A stretch of DNA of 52,964 bases from Oscillospiraceae bacterium (GTDB lineage: Bacteria; Bacillota; Clostridia; Oscillospirales; CAG-272), in NCBI GenBank assembly GCA_015064205.1, contig SVSR01000011.1, forward strand, positions 1 to 52,964, written 5' to 3'. This document shows, piece after piece, positions 44,182-52,964 of this stretch. Under the pieces are notes generated by a model. The model searched no databases. It was given only the letters and a program-made list of their open reading frames with translations, and was not told the DNA's origin. How positions within the stretch are numbered: the first letter of the stretch is position 1; every line of letters begins with the position of its first letter. The translations under genes were made by a program, and so were the position numbers.

Positions 44182-44577
44182 ATGGATAAAATATGGACTG
44201 ATATGTATAATGCTGCCAGAGAAGTACTAAGTGAACGCAGAATTTCAGCATATGTTACTTGCGGTGAGGTTTCTGCCGCAGTTTGTTCAAAATCCGGAAA
44301 AATATATACGGGAGTATGTATTGATACTTGCTCTACGCTTGGTATTTGTGCGGAAAGAAATGCAATTTTTAATATGATAACAAACGGAGAACAGGAGATA
44401 GACAAGGTATTGTGTATTCTTCCCGACGGCTCAAACGGTGCACCTTGTGGTGCCTGCCGTGAACTTATGGTGCAAATAATGGCAGGTAATTATCATAATA
44501 TTGAAATAATGCTTGATTATTCCACGGGGCGTATCGTAAAGCTTGGAGATATAACTCCCGAATGGTGGATAGAGTAA
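44182..44577 (+). CDS. Cytidine deaminase-family protein
   Basis: A 131-residue protein with the zinc-dependent deaminase signature CAERNAIFN (Cys and catalytic Glu) and PCGACREL (two zinc Cys). The layout is that of small homotetrameric cytidine deaminases or the blasticidin-S-deaminase-like group; the exact substrate is uncertain. Last gene of the 39.7-44.6 kb unit, 27 bp after the Card1-like gene, with a terminator directly at its end. Confidence 0.85.
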   Translation: MDKIWTDMYNAAREVLSERRISAYVTCGEVSAAVCSKSGKIYTGVCIDTCSTLGICAERNAIFNMITNGEQEIDKVLCILPDGSNGAPCGACRELMVQIMAGNYHNIEIMLDYSTGRIVKLGDITPEWWIE

Positions 44578-44616
44578 AAACACTCCTGCAGATTTTATTG
44601 TCTGCAGGAGTGTTTT
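44577..44616. terminator. Bidirectional terminator
   Basis: CACTCCTGCAGA / TCTGCAGGAGTG with A-run and T-run on either side, between convergent genes. Confidence 0.88.
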
Positions 44617-45115
44617 ATGTTATTTCCATATTAAGCCCGCGCATAATTGACAGGGCGCTTTCGTGTGCCTTTGGACTTGAACCAAGACATAAATTACTGT
44701 TTATTTTTATATTTGCATCTGGGTATTTTGCTTCTGCAACAACTGCTGTTGAGAGCACGCACATATCGGTTAACAGTCCGCAAAGCTCTATCTGTTCTAT
44801 ATCATCTCCAAGCTTTAACTTCGTGGGCGCAAATGTGGACTTTGTAATCGGCTTTGCATTTACTTCTGCAAGAGCATTTTTTACGTCTCCGTATATTTCG
44901 CATCCCCACGAGCCGCTTTTACAGTGAACTGCAACGTATTTTGCCTCACGGCTTTTGGCAAATTCGTCCCCGTGGCAATCTATCGTATAAAAGACCTTGC
45001 CGTCAAACTGTCTGATATATTCAGCTATACCGTTATCAAGAAGTCTGGCACCGTACACTTTAAGAGCACCGCATACAAAATCATTCTGATAATCAACAAC
45101 AATTAAAACCTTCAC
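44615..45115 (-). CDS. Isochorismatase-family cysteine hydrolase (nicotinamidase-like)
   Basis: A 166-residue alpha/beta hydrolase of the isochorismatase/nicotinamidase family. The triad candidates are Asp in VVDYQNDFVCGAL, Lys in ITKSTFAPT, and Cys in LLTDMCVLSTA. The cis-peptide region GLLTDMCV is typical. Nicotinamidase is plausible but not certain; the protein is short for PncA. The start is GTG 45115 (no ATG at this end), with GAGGG about 12 nt upstream. Nearby genes do not clarify the substrate. Confidence 0.82.
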   Translation of the reverse strand: MKVLIVVDYQNDFVCGALKVYGARLLDNGIAEYIRQFDGKVFYTIDCHGDEFAKSREAKYVAVHCKSGSWGCEIYGDVKNALAEVNAKPITKSTFAPTKLKLGDDIEQIELCGLLTDMCVLSTAVVAEAKYPDANIKINSNLCLGSSPKAHESALSIMRGLNMEIT

Positions 45116-45180
45116 GCTACTGTTTTACCCTCGTTTCATCATGTAGTTTATTATTTGATTTTACGAGAGATTTATTCGCC

Positions 45181-45987
45181 CTAAAGATTGAATAGCCTTA
45201 GGGCATTTTTATATTTTATTTTGTCAAGCCCGTCTTTTTCGATACCTGTAGAATCAAGCACATCTATCGCGTGCGCCTGATCCTCCCAGGGTGAGTCTGA
45301 GCCGAAAAGCACACGGTCTGCTCCGTGCGCACGTATGATGTCGCGGTAAATATCGGGTGTAATACACGTTCCAACGGCCGCAGTATCAATGTATATCGGC
45401 AACCCCGCTATTTTTTTTATAACGTCATCCCACATCATAAAGCATCCAAGGTGCGCCGCTATAAGCTTTTCGCCGTTTATGTGTTCAAGAAGCTTCAAAA
45501 GTCTGTCTGCCGTGCAGTGATAGGGCGGAGGATATCCGAGGTCCGCACCTGCGTGTATGAGTGTAAAAAGGCCGAGACTTTCGGCTTTCTTTATTATTCT
45601 GATACCCTCGGGTGAGTCGATATAAAAATCCTGAAATTCGGGATGAAGCTTTATACCAAGAAAACTGCGCTCTGCAAGGTCTTCAAGAATTTTATCAGCA
45701 TCAGGATCAAGCGGATGAACACTTCCAAATGAGATAATCTTCTCGCTTTTGAGGCTTTCGGCAAAATTATTTATCGTTTCCGTTTGTGACACCTTTGTTG
45801 CAATAGGCATTATAATGCTTTTGTCAACGTGCGATCGCTCCATAGATGCAAGAAGTCCGCTGACTGTACCATCGGTACTGTTTTTGACCTCTACGCCGCT
45901 GTTATTATACATTTTTTCTTTTAAAAACTCGATCGTTCTGCTCGCAATCGCATCGGGAAACGCGTGCGTATGAATATCTATTACCAT
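45181..45987 (-). CDS. Amidohydrolase-family metal-dependent hydrolase
   Basis: A 268-residue TIM-barrel hydrolase of the amidohydrolase_2 type (ACMSD-like). The N-terminal metal motif is IDIHTHAFP; later ligands are likely in KLHPEFQDF, the IHAG strand, AAHLGC and LFGSDSPWE. ATG 45987 is chosen because AAGGA is 9 nt upstream, while the in-frame TTG at 45996 overlaps that site. The substrate is unknown. It lies directly after the groEL terminator with no room for a separate standard promoter, so it may be expressed by read-through from groESL. Confidence 0.85.
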   Translation of the reverse strand: MVIDIHTHAFPDAIASRTIEFLKEKMYNNSGVEVKNSTDGTVSGLLASMERSHVDKSIIMPIATKVSQTETINNFAESLKSEKIISFGSVHPLDPDADKILEDLAERSFLGIKLHPEFQDFYIDSPEGIRIIKKAESLGLFTLIHAGADLGYPPPYHCTADRLLKLLEHINGEKLIAAHLGCFMMWDDVIKKIAGLPIYIDTAAVGTCITPDIYRDIIRAHGADRVLFGSDSPWEDQAHAIDVLDSTGIEKDGLDKIKYKNALRLFNL

Positions 45988-46009
45988 TATTTTCAATTCC
46001 TTACTTTAA

Positions 46010-46037
46010 AACAGGGAGGCTTTTGGCCTCCCTGTTC
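46010..46037 (-). terminator. groEL terminator or attenuator
   Basis: ACAGGGAGGC / GCCTCCCTGT hairpin, followed on the minus strand by TTTTAAAG. The short T-run suggests incomplete termination before the amidohydrolase gene. Confidence 0.65.
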
Positions 46038-46053
46038 TTTATTATTGGCAAAA

Positions 46054-47700
<1,647 letters not shown>

Positions 47701-47708
47701 TTACTTAA

Positions 47709-48020
<312 letters not shown>

Positions 48021-48063
48021 TTATTTACGGTTTGTGCTTTTAATTTAAGTGCGTTGTTTCGTG

Positions 48064-48090
48064 TTAGCACTCGAAGGCTTCAAGTGCTAA
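48064..48090 (-). promoter_or_regulatory. CIRCE operator (HrcA site) of groESL
   Basis: TTAGCACTC, 9-bp spacer, AAGTGCTAA: one mismatch from the consensus TTAGCACTC-N9-GAGTGCTAA. It lies just downstream of the promoter, the usual position for HrcA repression relieved by heat. Confidence 0.95.
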
Positions 48091-48101
48091 CTGCAAGAAT
48101 A

Positions 48102-48130
48102 ATTGTAGCCCACTTGCACCCAAAAATCAA
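48102..48130 (-). promoter_or_regulatory. SigA promoter of groESL
   Basis: Minus strand TTGATT (48130-48125), 17-bp spacer, TACAAT (48107-48102), with CIRCE immediately downstream. The stretch from 48131 to the next gene at 48296 shows nothing further that I can support. Confidence 0.75.
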
Positions 48131-48295
48131 GTCTTTTTCATATAGTTTACATTGTTTTAACATTTTATACCACTAAGTGTAATATTTGTTCACGCTGTGC
48201 TGTTACCACCTCGTTTTACTCATTTTTTTATGTTATGTTACATATAGTTAAGCATAAATACAGTATATTATAATTTTAACTTTTGTGTGAGGATA

Positions 48296-49642
48296 ATGAA
48301 AGTGATTTCTTTTATAAATGCGTGTATATTCGGGCCGCTATTACCGTGCGCTGTATTTGCCGCCGGACTTTTTCTGTCCGTAAAGCTTAAATTCTTTCAT
48401 ATAAGATATCCGCGCAAGCTGTCAAGTATTATAGCGCACTCGGATAATGCGGGAACTTCTCCGATGAAAGCGATGAGTGTTGCGCTTGCAGGTACGCTTG
48501 GTGTTGGCAATATTGCAGGAGTGGCGGCGGCAATCGAGGCAGGCGGCGCAGGGTCTGTTTTCTGGATGTGTGTATCGGCGCTATTTGCTATGATACTCAA
48601 ATATGCGGAGACCTTGCTTGCCGTAAAGCACCGCCGCAGTATAATTGACGGCTCAAAGAGAAGATACACGGGCGGTGCGTTTGCATATATGCAGGATTCG
48701 GGGCATAAGATACTTGCGTTTGTTTTTGCAGGCTTATGTGTGATAACTTCTGTCAGCATGGGAAGTATAGTTCAGTCAAACGCTATAGCCGTATCCCTTG
48801 AAAACAGCTTTTCTGTAAGCCCATATATATGCGGTATTATATTTGCCGTATTAACCTTTTTCGTAATATGCGGCGGCTTTAAAAGGATATCTGATTTTAC
48901 GGTTCTGGCAGTACCGCTTTTCTGCATTTTATATTCGCTATTTTCGCTATACATTATTTTTACTAATTTTACAGAACTGCCACGTGTCTTTGGAAAAATA
49001 ATAAGCGAGGCGTTTTCGCTCAGATCCGCAGGGGGAGGAATACTCGGCTTTGCTTTTATAAACGCTATGAGATACGGAGTTTTACGCGGTATACTGTCAA
49101 ATGAAGCAGGAAGCGGAACTTCGGTTACGGCACACGCCGCGTCTGATACAGATTCACCCTGCAAGCAGGGCGTGTTTGGTATCCTTGAAGTTTTTGTTGA
49201 CACCATCCTGCTTTGTTCAATGACGGCGCTTGTTATTCTGATAGCCGATAATATATCGCCTGGTGCACCTGCTATGGTTATTGCAATAAGTGCTTATGGT
49301 AAATTTATAGGCGGTGTTGCTCCCGGATTTATGAGCGCGGCGATAGTTTTTTTCGCTTTTGCAACGATAGTATGCTGGTCTGTGTACGGCGCAGAAGCGC
49401 TCAGGTTTTTAACTTCGGATTATTTTACCTCTGTTAAGTTTTCAAAATGCAAGTACGTGTATTATCTTTTATACAGTATATCGGTGTTTTTTGGGTGTAT
49501 TGTATCGGGGGAATTCATGTGGGAGCTGTCCGATCTCTCCACGGCTGTGATGACGCTTATAAATACGGGATATCTGATAAGTGCATATAAGGAGATCAGG
49601 GCAGAAAGCAATGTATTTGTCAAACAGTATCTCAGGTCATAA
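48296..49642 (+). CDS. Sodium:alanine/glycine symporter (AgcS family)
   Basis: A 448-residue membrane protein of the AGCS family, importing alanine or glycine with Na+. The signature SVALAGTLGVGNIAGVAAAIEAGGAGSVFWM is at residues 60-95, and KYAETLLAVKHR and NEAGSGTSVTAHAASDTDSPCKQG are conserved substrate-pathway motifs. About 10 TM helices. ATG 48296 is chosen (GTGAGG upstream); GTG 48287 is an in-frame alternative. It could use the Na+ gradient made by the decarboxylase encoded at 34.6-39.6 kb. Confidence 0.9.
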   Translation: MKVISFINACIFGPLLPCAVFAAGLFLSVKLKFFHIRYPRKLSSIIAHSDNAGTSPMKAMSVALAGTLGVGNIAGVAAAIEAGGAGSVFWMCVSALFAMILKYAETLLAVKHRRSIIDGSKRRYTGGAFAYMQDSGHKILAFVFAGLCVITSVSMGSIVQSNAIAVSLENSFSVSPYICGIIFAVLTFFVICGGFKRISDFTVLAVPLFCILYSLFSLYIIFTNFTELPRVFGKIISEAFSLRSAGGGILGFAFINAMRYGVLRGILSNEAGSGTSVTAHAASDTDSPCKQGVFGILEVFVDTILLCSMTALVILIADNISPGAPAMVIAISAYGKFIGGVAPGFMSAAIVFFAFATIVCWSVYGAEALRFLTSDYFTSVKFSKCKYVYYLLYSISVFFGCIVSGEFMWELSDLSTAVMTLINTGYLISAYKEIRAESNVFVKQYLRS

Positions 49643-49697
49643 CATATGCATGCGCTTAATATAATTTAATAAGTAATTTTGTTATAAGGAGAAGCTT

Positions 49698-50201
49698 ATG
49701 TTTATTTATTCACTCAGAGCAAATACACTTAAATTTTTCGGCGTTGTCGGAGTTGCAGTTATTGCTCTTATTACGCTTATTGCTTTTATACCGAGCTATG
49801 AGCCGGTTATCACCTCGGGGGATGCGGCTGTACTCAACACCAAAACCGAGGTCAGCTTTGATAAGATAAAGACAAACGAAGACAGGATAGCATTCCTTTC
49901 GCAGTTCGGTTGGGAGGTTGACGCAACACCCGTAGAAGAAGCCGAGGTTGTTATTCCAGATGAATTTGACAAGGTCTTCACGGGATATAATGAGCTTCAG
50001 AAAAAGCAGGGGCTTGATCTTTCGAAATACAAGCGCAAGAAGCTTATGCGATATACATATAAGATAACGAACTATGATGGATACAACGGCGTTGTCTATG
50101 CCAACATTTTAGTTAAAGGCAAGCGTGTTGTCGGCGGTGACATCTGTTCTGCAGACACAAACGGATTCATACATGGTTTTTCCAAGGACGTAGTATTTTA
50201 A
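49698..50201 (+). CDS. DUF4830 membrane-anchored protein
   Basis: A 167-residue protein: one TM helix (about 12-34, FFGVVGVAVIALITLIAFI), then a soluble domain with FLSQFGWEVDATPVEEAEVVIPDEFDKVF and LKRYTYKITNY-type strands, matching DUF4830 proteins of Clostridia. The soluble part is probably extracellular. Function unknown. RBS AAGGAG; a terminator follows at once. Confidence 0.8.
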   Translation: MFIYSLRANTLKFFGVVGVAVIALITLIAFIPSYEPVITSGDAAVLNTKTEVSFDKIKTNEDRIAFLSQFGWEVDATPVEEAEVVIPDEFDKVFTGYNELQKKQGLDLSKYKRKKLMRYTYKITNYDGYNGVVYANILVKGKRVVGGDICSADTNGFIHGFSKDVVF

Positions 50202-50238
50202 AAACAAAGCCGGGGCATAAAAGCCTCGGCTTTGTTAT
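50202..50238 (+). terminator. Terminator after the DUF4830 gene
   Basis: AACAAAGCCGGGGC / GCCTCGGCTTTGTT with an ATAAAA loop; one G-T pair. Confidence 0.75.
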
Positions 50239-50278
50239 ACCCCAATTGAAAATCATATTGAATGAGTGATATATGTTG

Positions 50279-50307
50279 TTGACTATTTATATATGTTGTG
50301 CTACAAT
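50279..50307 (+). promoter_or_regulatory. Promoter for the DUF4432 gene
   Basis: TTGACT (50279-50284), 17-bp spacer, TACAAT (50302-50307), 30 bp before the ATG. Confidence 0.75.
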
Positions 50308-50336
50308 TAAAATAACTAACCATAAGGGGAAAACTT

Positions 50337-51266
50337 ATGAAAAGACAAGAATTATTAAAACAAATCGGGTCGATAGAGCAGATCGGCGGCATTAAGGATT
50401 ATACCATTAACGACGGAAAGGGCAAGGGCGTACGTGTTATCGAGGTTAACACGGGAAGCGTTCGCTTCTGTGTTCTGCCTGACAGATGCATGGATATAGC
50501 GCAGGCTTATTATAAGAATAATGCGGTAAGCTGGATATCAAAAACAGGTATTACTTCACCTGCCTTTTACGAAAAGGACGGACTTAGCTGGCTTCGCTCC
50601 TTTTACGGCGGACTTATAACAACCTGCGGACTTAAAAATATCGGCGGACCTGTTGGGGCTCACGGTCTTCACGGCAGAATTGCAAACATTCCTGCGGCAA
50701 AAGTAAGTGTTTATGCTGACTGGGAAGGTGACGATTACGTTATGAGAGTTTCGGGCGAGATGCGTGAAAGCGTAGTTTTTGGCGAAAATATCGTTTTAAA
50801 GAGAACTATTACCGCAAAGCTTTTTGACGATGAGTTCATTGTTGAAGACGCGCTTGTTAACGAAGGCTTCAGCGATGAAGATATTGCCCTCTGCTATCAC
50901 TGCAATTTTGGATATCCTCTTGTAAGAGAAGGAGCTAAGATTATAAATGTTCCCGAAGAGCATTCCAAAATAGGAGCACCTGTTCACGGCATTGAGGAAG
51001 AATGTATTGACGTAAAGCATACGGGTGAAATAGCAACTGCAGGTATTGAAAACGGCGAGATCGGCGCTTATATTACATATAAGCGTGATACTATGCCCAA
51101 TTTTCTTGTCTGGAAAATGCTTGGTGAAAGCGACTATGTTGTTGGCTTAGAACCAAGAACAACTTCCCTGGGCGGTGAAGATATAATGAAGAAGAATAAG
51201 TTTGTTTCTCTTAAACCCTTTGAGGAATACAAGTCGCATTTGAAATTCAGCTTTAAAAAACTGTAA
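50337..51266 (+). CDS. DUF4432 / aldose 1-epimerase-like protein
   Basis: A 309-residue protein of the DUF4432 family, which has the galactose-mutarotase beta-sandwich fold. Conserved segments: VLPDRCMDIAQAYY, FYGGLITTCGLKNIGGP followed by GLHGRIAN, LCYHCNFGYPL, and VGLEPRTTSLGG. The conserved His residues (GLHGR, YHCNFG) occupy mutarotase-like active-site positions. It probably acts on a sugar or sugar derivative. AAGGGGAA precedes ATG 50337. Monocistronic, with its own promoter and terminator. Confidence 0.85.
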   Translation: MKRQELLKQIGSIEQIGGIKDYTINDGKGKGVRVIEVNTGSVRFCVLPDRCMDIAQAYYKNNAVSWISKTGITSPAFYEKDGLSWLRSFYGGLITTCGLKNIGGPVGAHGLHGRIANIPAAKVSVYADWEGDDYVMRVSGEMRESVVFGENIVLKRTITAKLFDDEFIVEDALVNEGFSDEDIALCYHCNFGYPLVREGAKIINVPEEHSKIGAPVHGIEEECIDVKHTGEIATAGIENGEIGAYITYKRDTMPNFLVWKMLGESDYVVGLEPRTTSLGGEDIMKKNKFVSLKPFEEYKSHLKFSFKKL

Positions 51267-51275
51267 ACTTTAAAA

Positions 51276-51309
51276 TCAAAAATCCGAGGCATTAAGCCTC
51301 GGATTTTTA
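51276..51309. terminator. Bidirectional terminator
   Basis: AAAAATCCGAGGC / GCCTCGGATTTTT with an ATTAA loop, between convergent genes. Confidence 0.9.
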
Positions 51310-51318
51310 GCTTATTTA

Positions 51319-51570
51319 TTAAATTTCAGCGGGAGTTTCGTCTATATAAGGGCACTCTTCTGTTGACAATTCTGAAAAATCAGCCTCATCGATTTCCCAT
51401 TCGTCCGCATCATCAAAATCGATAAACTTCTTTCTCGGTTTTCTTTCTGTTATGCTGTATTTGTCGCAAAGAAGCTTGAATGCAACAATAATTCCTGCTG
51501 CCACGAGTATTGCGCTTGCTATTATTGCAATTATAGCACCAACACTGATCCTGTCGTTATTTTTTCTCAT
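51319..51570 (-). CDS. Small single-span membrane protein, acidic tail
   Basis: An 83-residue protein with a short polar N terminus, one TM helix (about 9-32, VGAIIAIIASAILVAAGIIVAF), a basic stretch (ERKPRKK) and an acidic tail (FDDADEWEIDEADFSELSTEE). ATG 51570 follows GGAGG at 7 nt spacing; an ATG six bases upstream is too close to that site. No family recognised. It has its own promoter and stands alone. Confidence 0.65.
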   Translation of the reverse strand: MRKNNDRISVGAIIAIIASAILVAAGIIVAFKLLCDKYSITERKPRKKFIDFDDADEWEIDEADFSELSTEECPYIDETPAEI

Positions 51571-51605
51571 GCTCATACCTCCGCTTTGACTTATATTCTG
51601 TATAT

Positions 51606-51634
51606 ATAATACCACAAATATTGTATATTGACAA
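51606..51634 (-). promoter_or_regulatory. Promoter for the small acidic membrane protein
   Basis: Minus strand TTGTCA (51634-51629), 17-bp spacer, TATTAT (51611-51606). Confidence 0.65.
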
Positions 51635-51714
51635 CAGCAATTTGTTAAGTTACTGTAAAATATAGGAGAATGTTCTGAAAGCCGGGTATCTTTTGGTAAA
51701 ATTTTATAATGTTA

Positions 51715-51742
51715 TTGCAATTGTATTTAATTGTGGTATAAT
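51715..51742 (+). promoter_or_regulatory. Promoter for the DUF951-yfhO unit
   Basis: TTGCAA (51715-51720), 16-bp spacer, TATAAT (51737-51742), about 40 bp before the ATG. Confidence 0.65.
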
Positions 51743-51782
51743 TACTAATATAGTAAAGATTTTTATCGGAAGGTAAAAAAAG

Positions 51783-51992
51783 ATGACAAAGATCATAAAA
51801 ATATCGCTTGGAGATATTCTGGAGATGAAAAAGCCTCACCCATGCGGTGAAAATCGTATGAAGGTTTTAAGAGTTGGCTCAGACATACGTATTAAATGTG
51901 AAAAATGCTCACGTGATGTAACTGTTGCGCGTATAAAGCTTGAAAAAAATATCAAGCGTGTTATATCCGCAGAGAGCAGTGTGGAAAAATAA
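51783..51992 (+). CDS. DUF951 protein
   Basis: A 69-residue cytoplasmic protein of the DUF951 family, recognised by the MKKPHPCGENRMKVLRVGSDIRIKCEKC block. The PCG and CEKC cysteines probably bind zinc, and VARIKLEK-type basic residues suggest nucleic-acid contact. Function unknown, though the family is widespread in Firmicutes. GGAAGG precedes ATG 51783. 22 bp upstream of the YfhO-like gene. Confidence 0.88.
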   Translation: MTKIIKISLGDILEMKKPHPCGENRMKVLRVGSDIRIKCEKCSRDVTVARIKLEKNIKRVISAESSVEK

Positions 51993-52014
51993 CGATAAAA
52001 GAAAGGTACAGATA

Positions 52015-52964
52015 ATGGATAATATAACACTTTCAGATAAAAAAGCTCCCTCATACGGTCTGCTTTCTTTTTTGATACCGTCGCTTCTGTTTGCGCTTAT
52101 GTACGTGGCGATGCTCATATATCCGTTTGGAGACGGCACGGTTCTTGTGCTTGACTTAAACGGCCAGTATATATACTTTTTTGAAGCGCTCAGAGATGCT
52201 ATAATTGGAGAGGGAAGTATATTTTATTCCTTTGAGCGTGCTCTGTCGGGAGAGTTTCTCGGAATATTTGCCTATTATCTTGCAAGCCCTCTTTCTCTTA
52301 TTGTTGCTCTTTTTCCGAAAACTGCTATTCAGGAAGCGCTTTTTACAATAATTATTTTAAAAAGCGGTCTTTGCGGACTCACGTCGTATTACTATATAAC
52401 AAAAACTAAGAAGATCGACGGTATCGGTGCGCTTATATTTTCAAGTTCGTATGCGCTTTGCTCATACGGAGTAGTATACGCATCAAACACAATGTGGATA
52501 GACTGCATGTATCTTCTTCCGCTTATTATGCTCGGTATAGAAAAGCTTATAAGGCAGAAAAAATATATGCTTTATACCATAAGCCTTGCCGCGGCGCTTA
52601 TAACGAGCTATTATATCGGATATATACTTTGCATATTCTCGGTAATATATTTTCTTGCATATTATTTCGGAAGCAGTAAGGACGAGAGAAACGAGCTTCA
52701 AGAAAAGTCGCACTTTGTTAAATCAGGACTTCGGTTTACACTTTTTTCGGTAGTATCTGCGGCTCTTGCTTCGCCGATCCTGTTACCTGCAGCATATTCG
52801 CTTACTTTCGGTAAAAATGATTTTTCAAATCCTAAGTTTGCTTTTACGGGCAAAACGGATTTTATAGATATTTTCCTCAAAATGCTGCCTGTTTCATACG
52901 ACACGGTAAGGCCTGAGGGAATGCCCTTTATTTATTGCTCCGTATTATGCCTTATTCTTGCTGT
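52015..52964 (+). CDS. YfhO-family polytopic membrane protein (3' end beyond the window)
   Basis: The first 316 residues of a large membrane protein: TM segments from about residue 18 onward, with the YfhO marks DLNGQYIYFFEALRD, a luminal loop FYSFERALSGEF, and SSSYALCSYGVVYASNTMWIDCMYLLPLIMLGIEKL. YfhO proteins are GT-C-like membrane glycosyltransferases; Bacillus YfhO has been linked to lipoteichoic acid glycosylation. ATG 52015 follows GAAAGG. The frame is open to the window edge, so the C-terminal part is unseen. Confidence 0.85.
   Translation, partial: MDNITLSDKKAPSYGLLSFLIPSLLFALMYVAMLIYPFGDGTVLVLDLNGQYIYFFEALRDAIIGEGSIFYSFERALSGEFLGIFAYYLASPLSLIVALFPKTAIQEALFTIIILKSGLCGLTSYYYITKTKKIDGIGALIFSSSYALCSYGVVYASNTMWIDCMYLLPLIMLGIEKLIRQKKYMLYTISLAAALITSYYIGYILCIFSVIYFLAYYFGSSKDERNELQEKSHFVKSGLRFTLFSVVSAALASPILLPAAYSLTFGKNDFSNPKFAFTGKTDFIDIFLKMLPVSYDTVRPEGMPFIYCSVLCLILA

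Noticed and set aside
44562-44927. Plus-strand frame starting at the end of the cytidine deaminase
   Set aside because: It runs through the terminator hairpin and lies antisense to the isochorismatase-family gene, whose catalytic motifs are clear.

Overview
The window looks like about 53 kb of chromosome from an anaerobic Gram-positive bacterium of the class Clostridia, probably a gut or fibre-associated lineage. The evidence is a T-box leader on a branched-chain amino acid operon, a CIRCE operator on groESL, many SigA-type promoters with 17-bp spacers, TTG and GTG starts behind strong Shine-Dalgarno sites, SLH, cohesin and dockerin modules, and a sodium-pumping biotin decarboxylase operon. 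Genus or species cannot be settled from the sequence alone. No prophage, IS element or CRISPR array was seen.

Layout. 1-2,435 (minus strand): a partial tRNA-Ser(CGA) preceded by two degenerate tRNA-like repeats under one consensus promoter, a GNAT acetyltransferase with a DUF2156 protein, and tRNA-Gly/tRNA-Val. 2,433-8,975 (minus): T-box leader and ilvB-ilvN-ilvC-ilvD, ending in a translationally coupled DUF815 ATPase. 9,043-10,060 (plus): a Cys-rich zinc-ribbon protein, then a structured leader with a 31-residue Cys-rich membrane peptide. 10,134-24,956 (plus): the accessory highlight. 25,066-29,202: proC, a TRIC-family membrane protein, ackA and tmcAL. 29,260-33,352: two paralogous secreted beta-helix proteins with C-terminal dockerins. 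33,354-39,617: a DUF4349 lipoprotein and a five-gene Na+ decarboxylase/transcarboxylase-like operon. 39,646-44,616: histidine phosphatase, CopA with a fused CopZ, an orphan Card1-like (DUF1887) protein and a cytidine deaminase. 44,615-52,964: an isochorismatase-like hydrolase, an amidohydrolase, groEL/groES, an AgcS symporter, and several small or uncharacterised genes up to a truncated YfhO-type membrane protein.

The system most worth attention lies at 10,134-24,897. A tyrosine recombinase gene ends inside one copy of a 28-bp inverted repeat (10,974-11,001); the second copy lies at 11,244-11,271. The repeat is itself nearly palindromic with an asymmetric 4-bp centre (CTGC on the left, GCAG on the right), as expected of a recombination site with polarity. 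The 242 bp between the copies hold no gene but contain a good promoter (TTGACT-17-TATAAT, minus strand) that currently points back at the recombinase. Inversion would aim it at a six-gene surface operon: two small membrane proteins, a CHAP/ricin/InlB-repeat protein ending in cohesin plus dockerin, an O-antigen-ligase-like membrane protein, an LRR/InlB-repeat protein ending in cohesin plus dockerin, and an SLH-anchored protein starting with a cohesin. I read this as a phase-variable, SLH-anchored cohesin-dockerin surface assembly, captured in the OFF orientation. The architecture is visible in the sequence; the switching and the assembly are inference.
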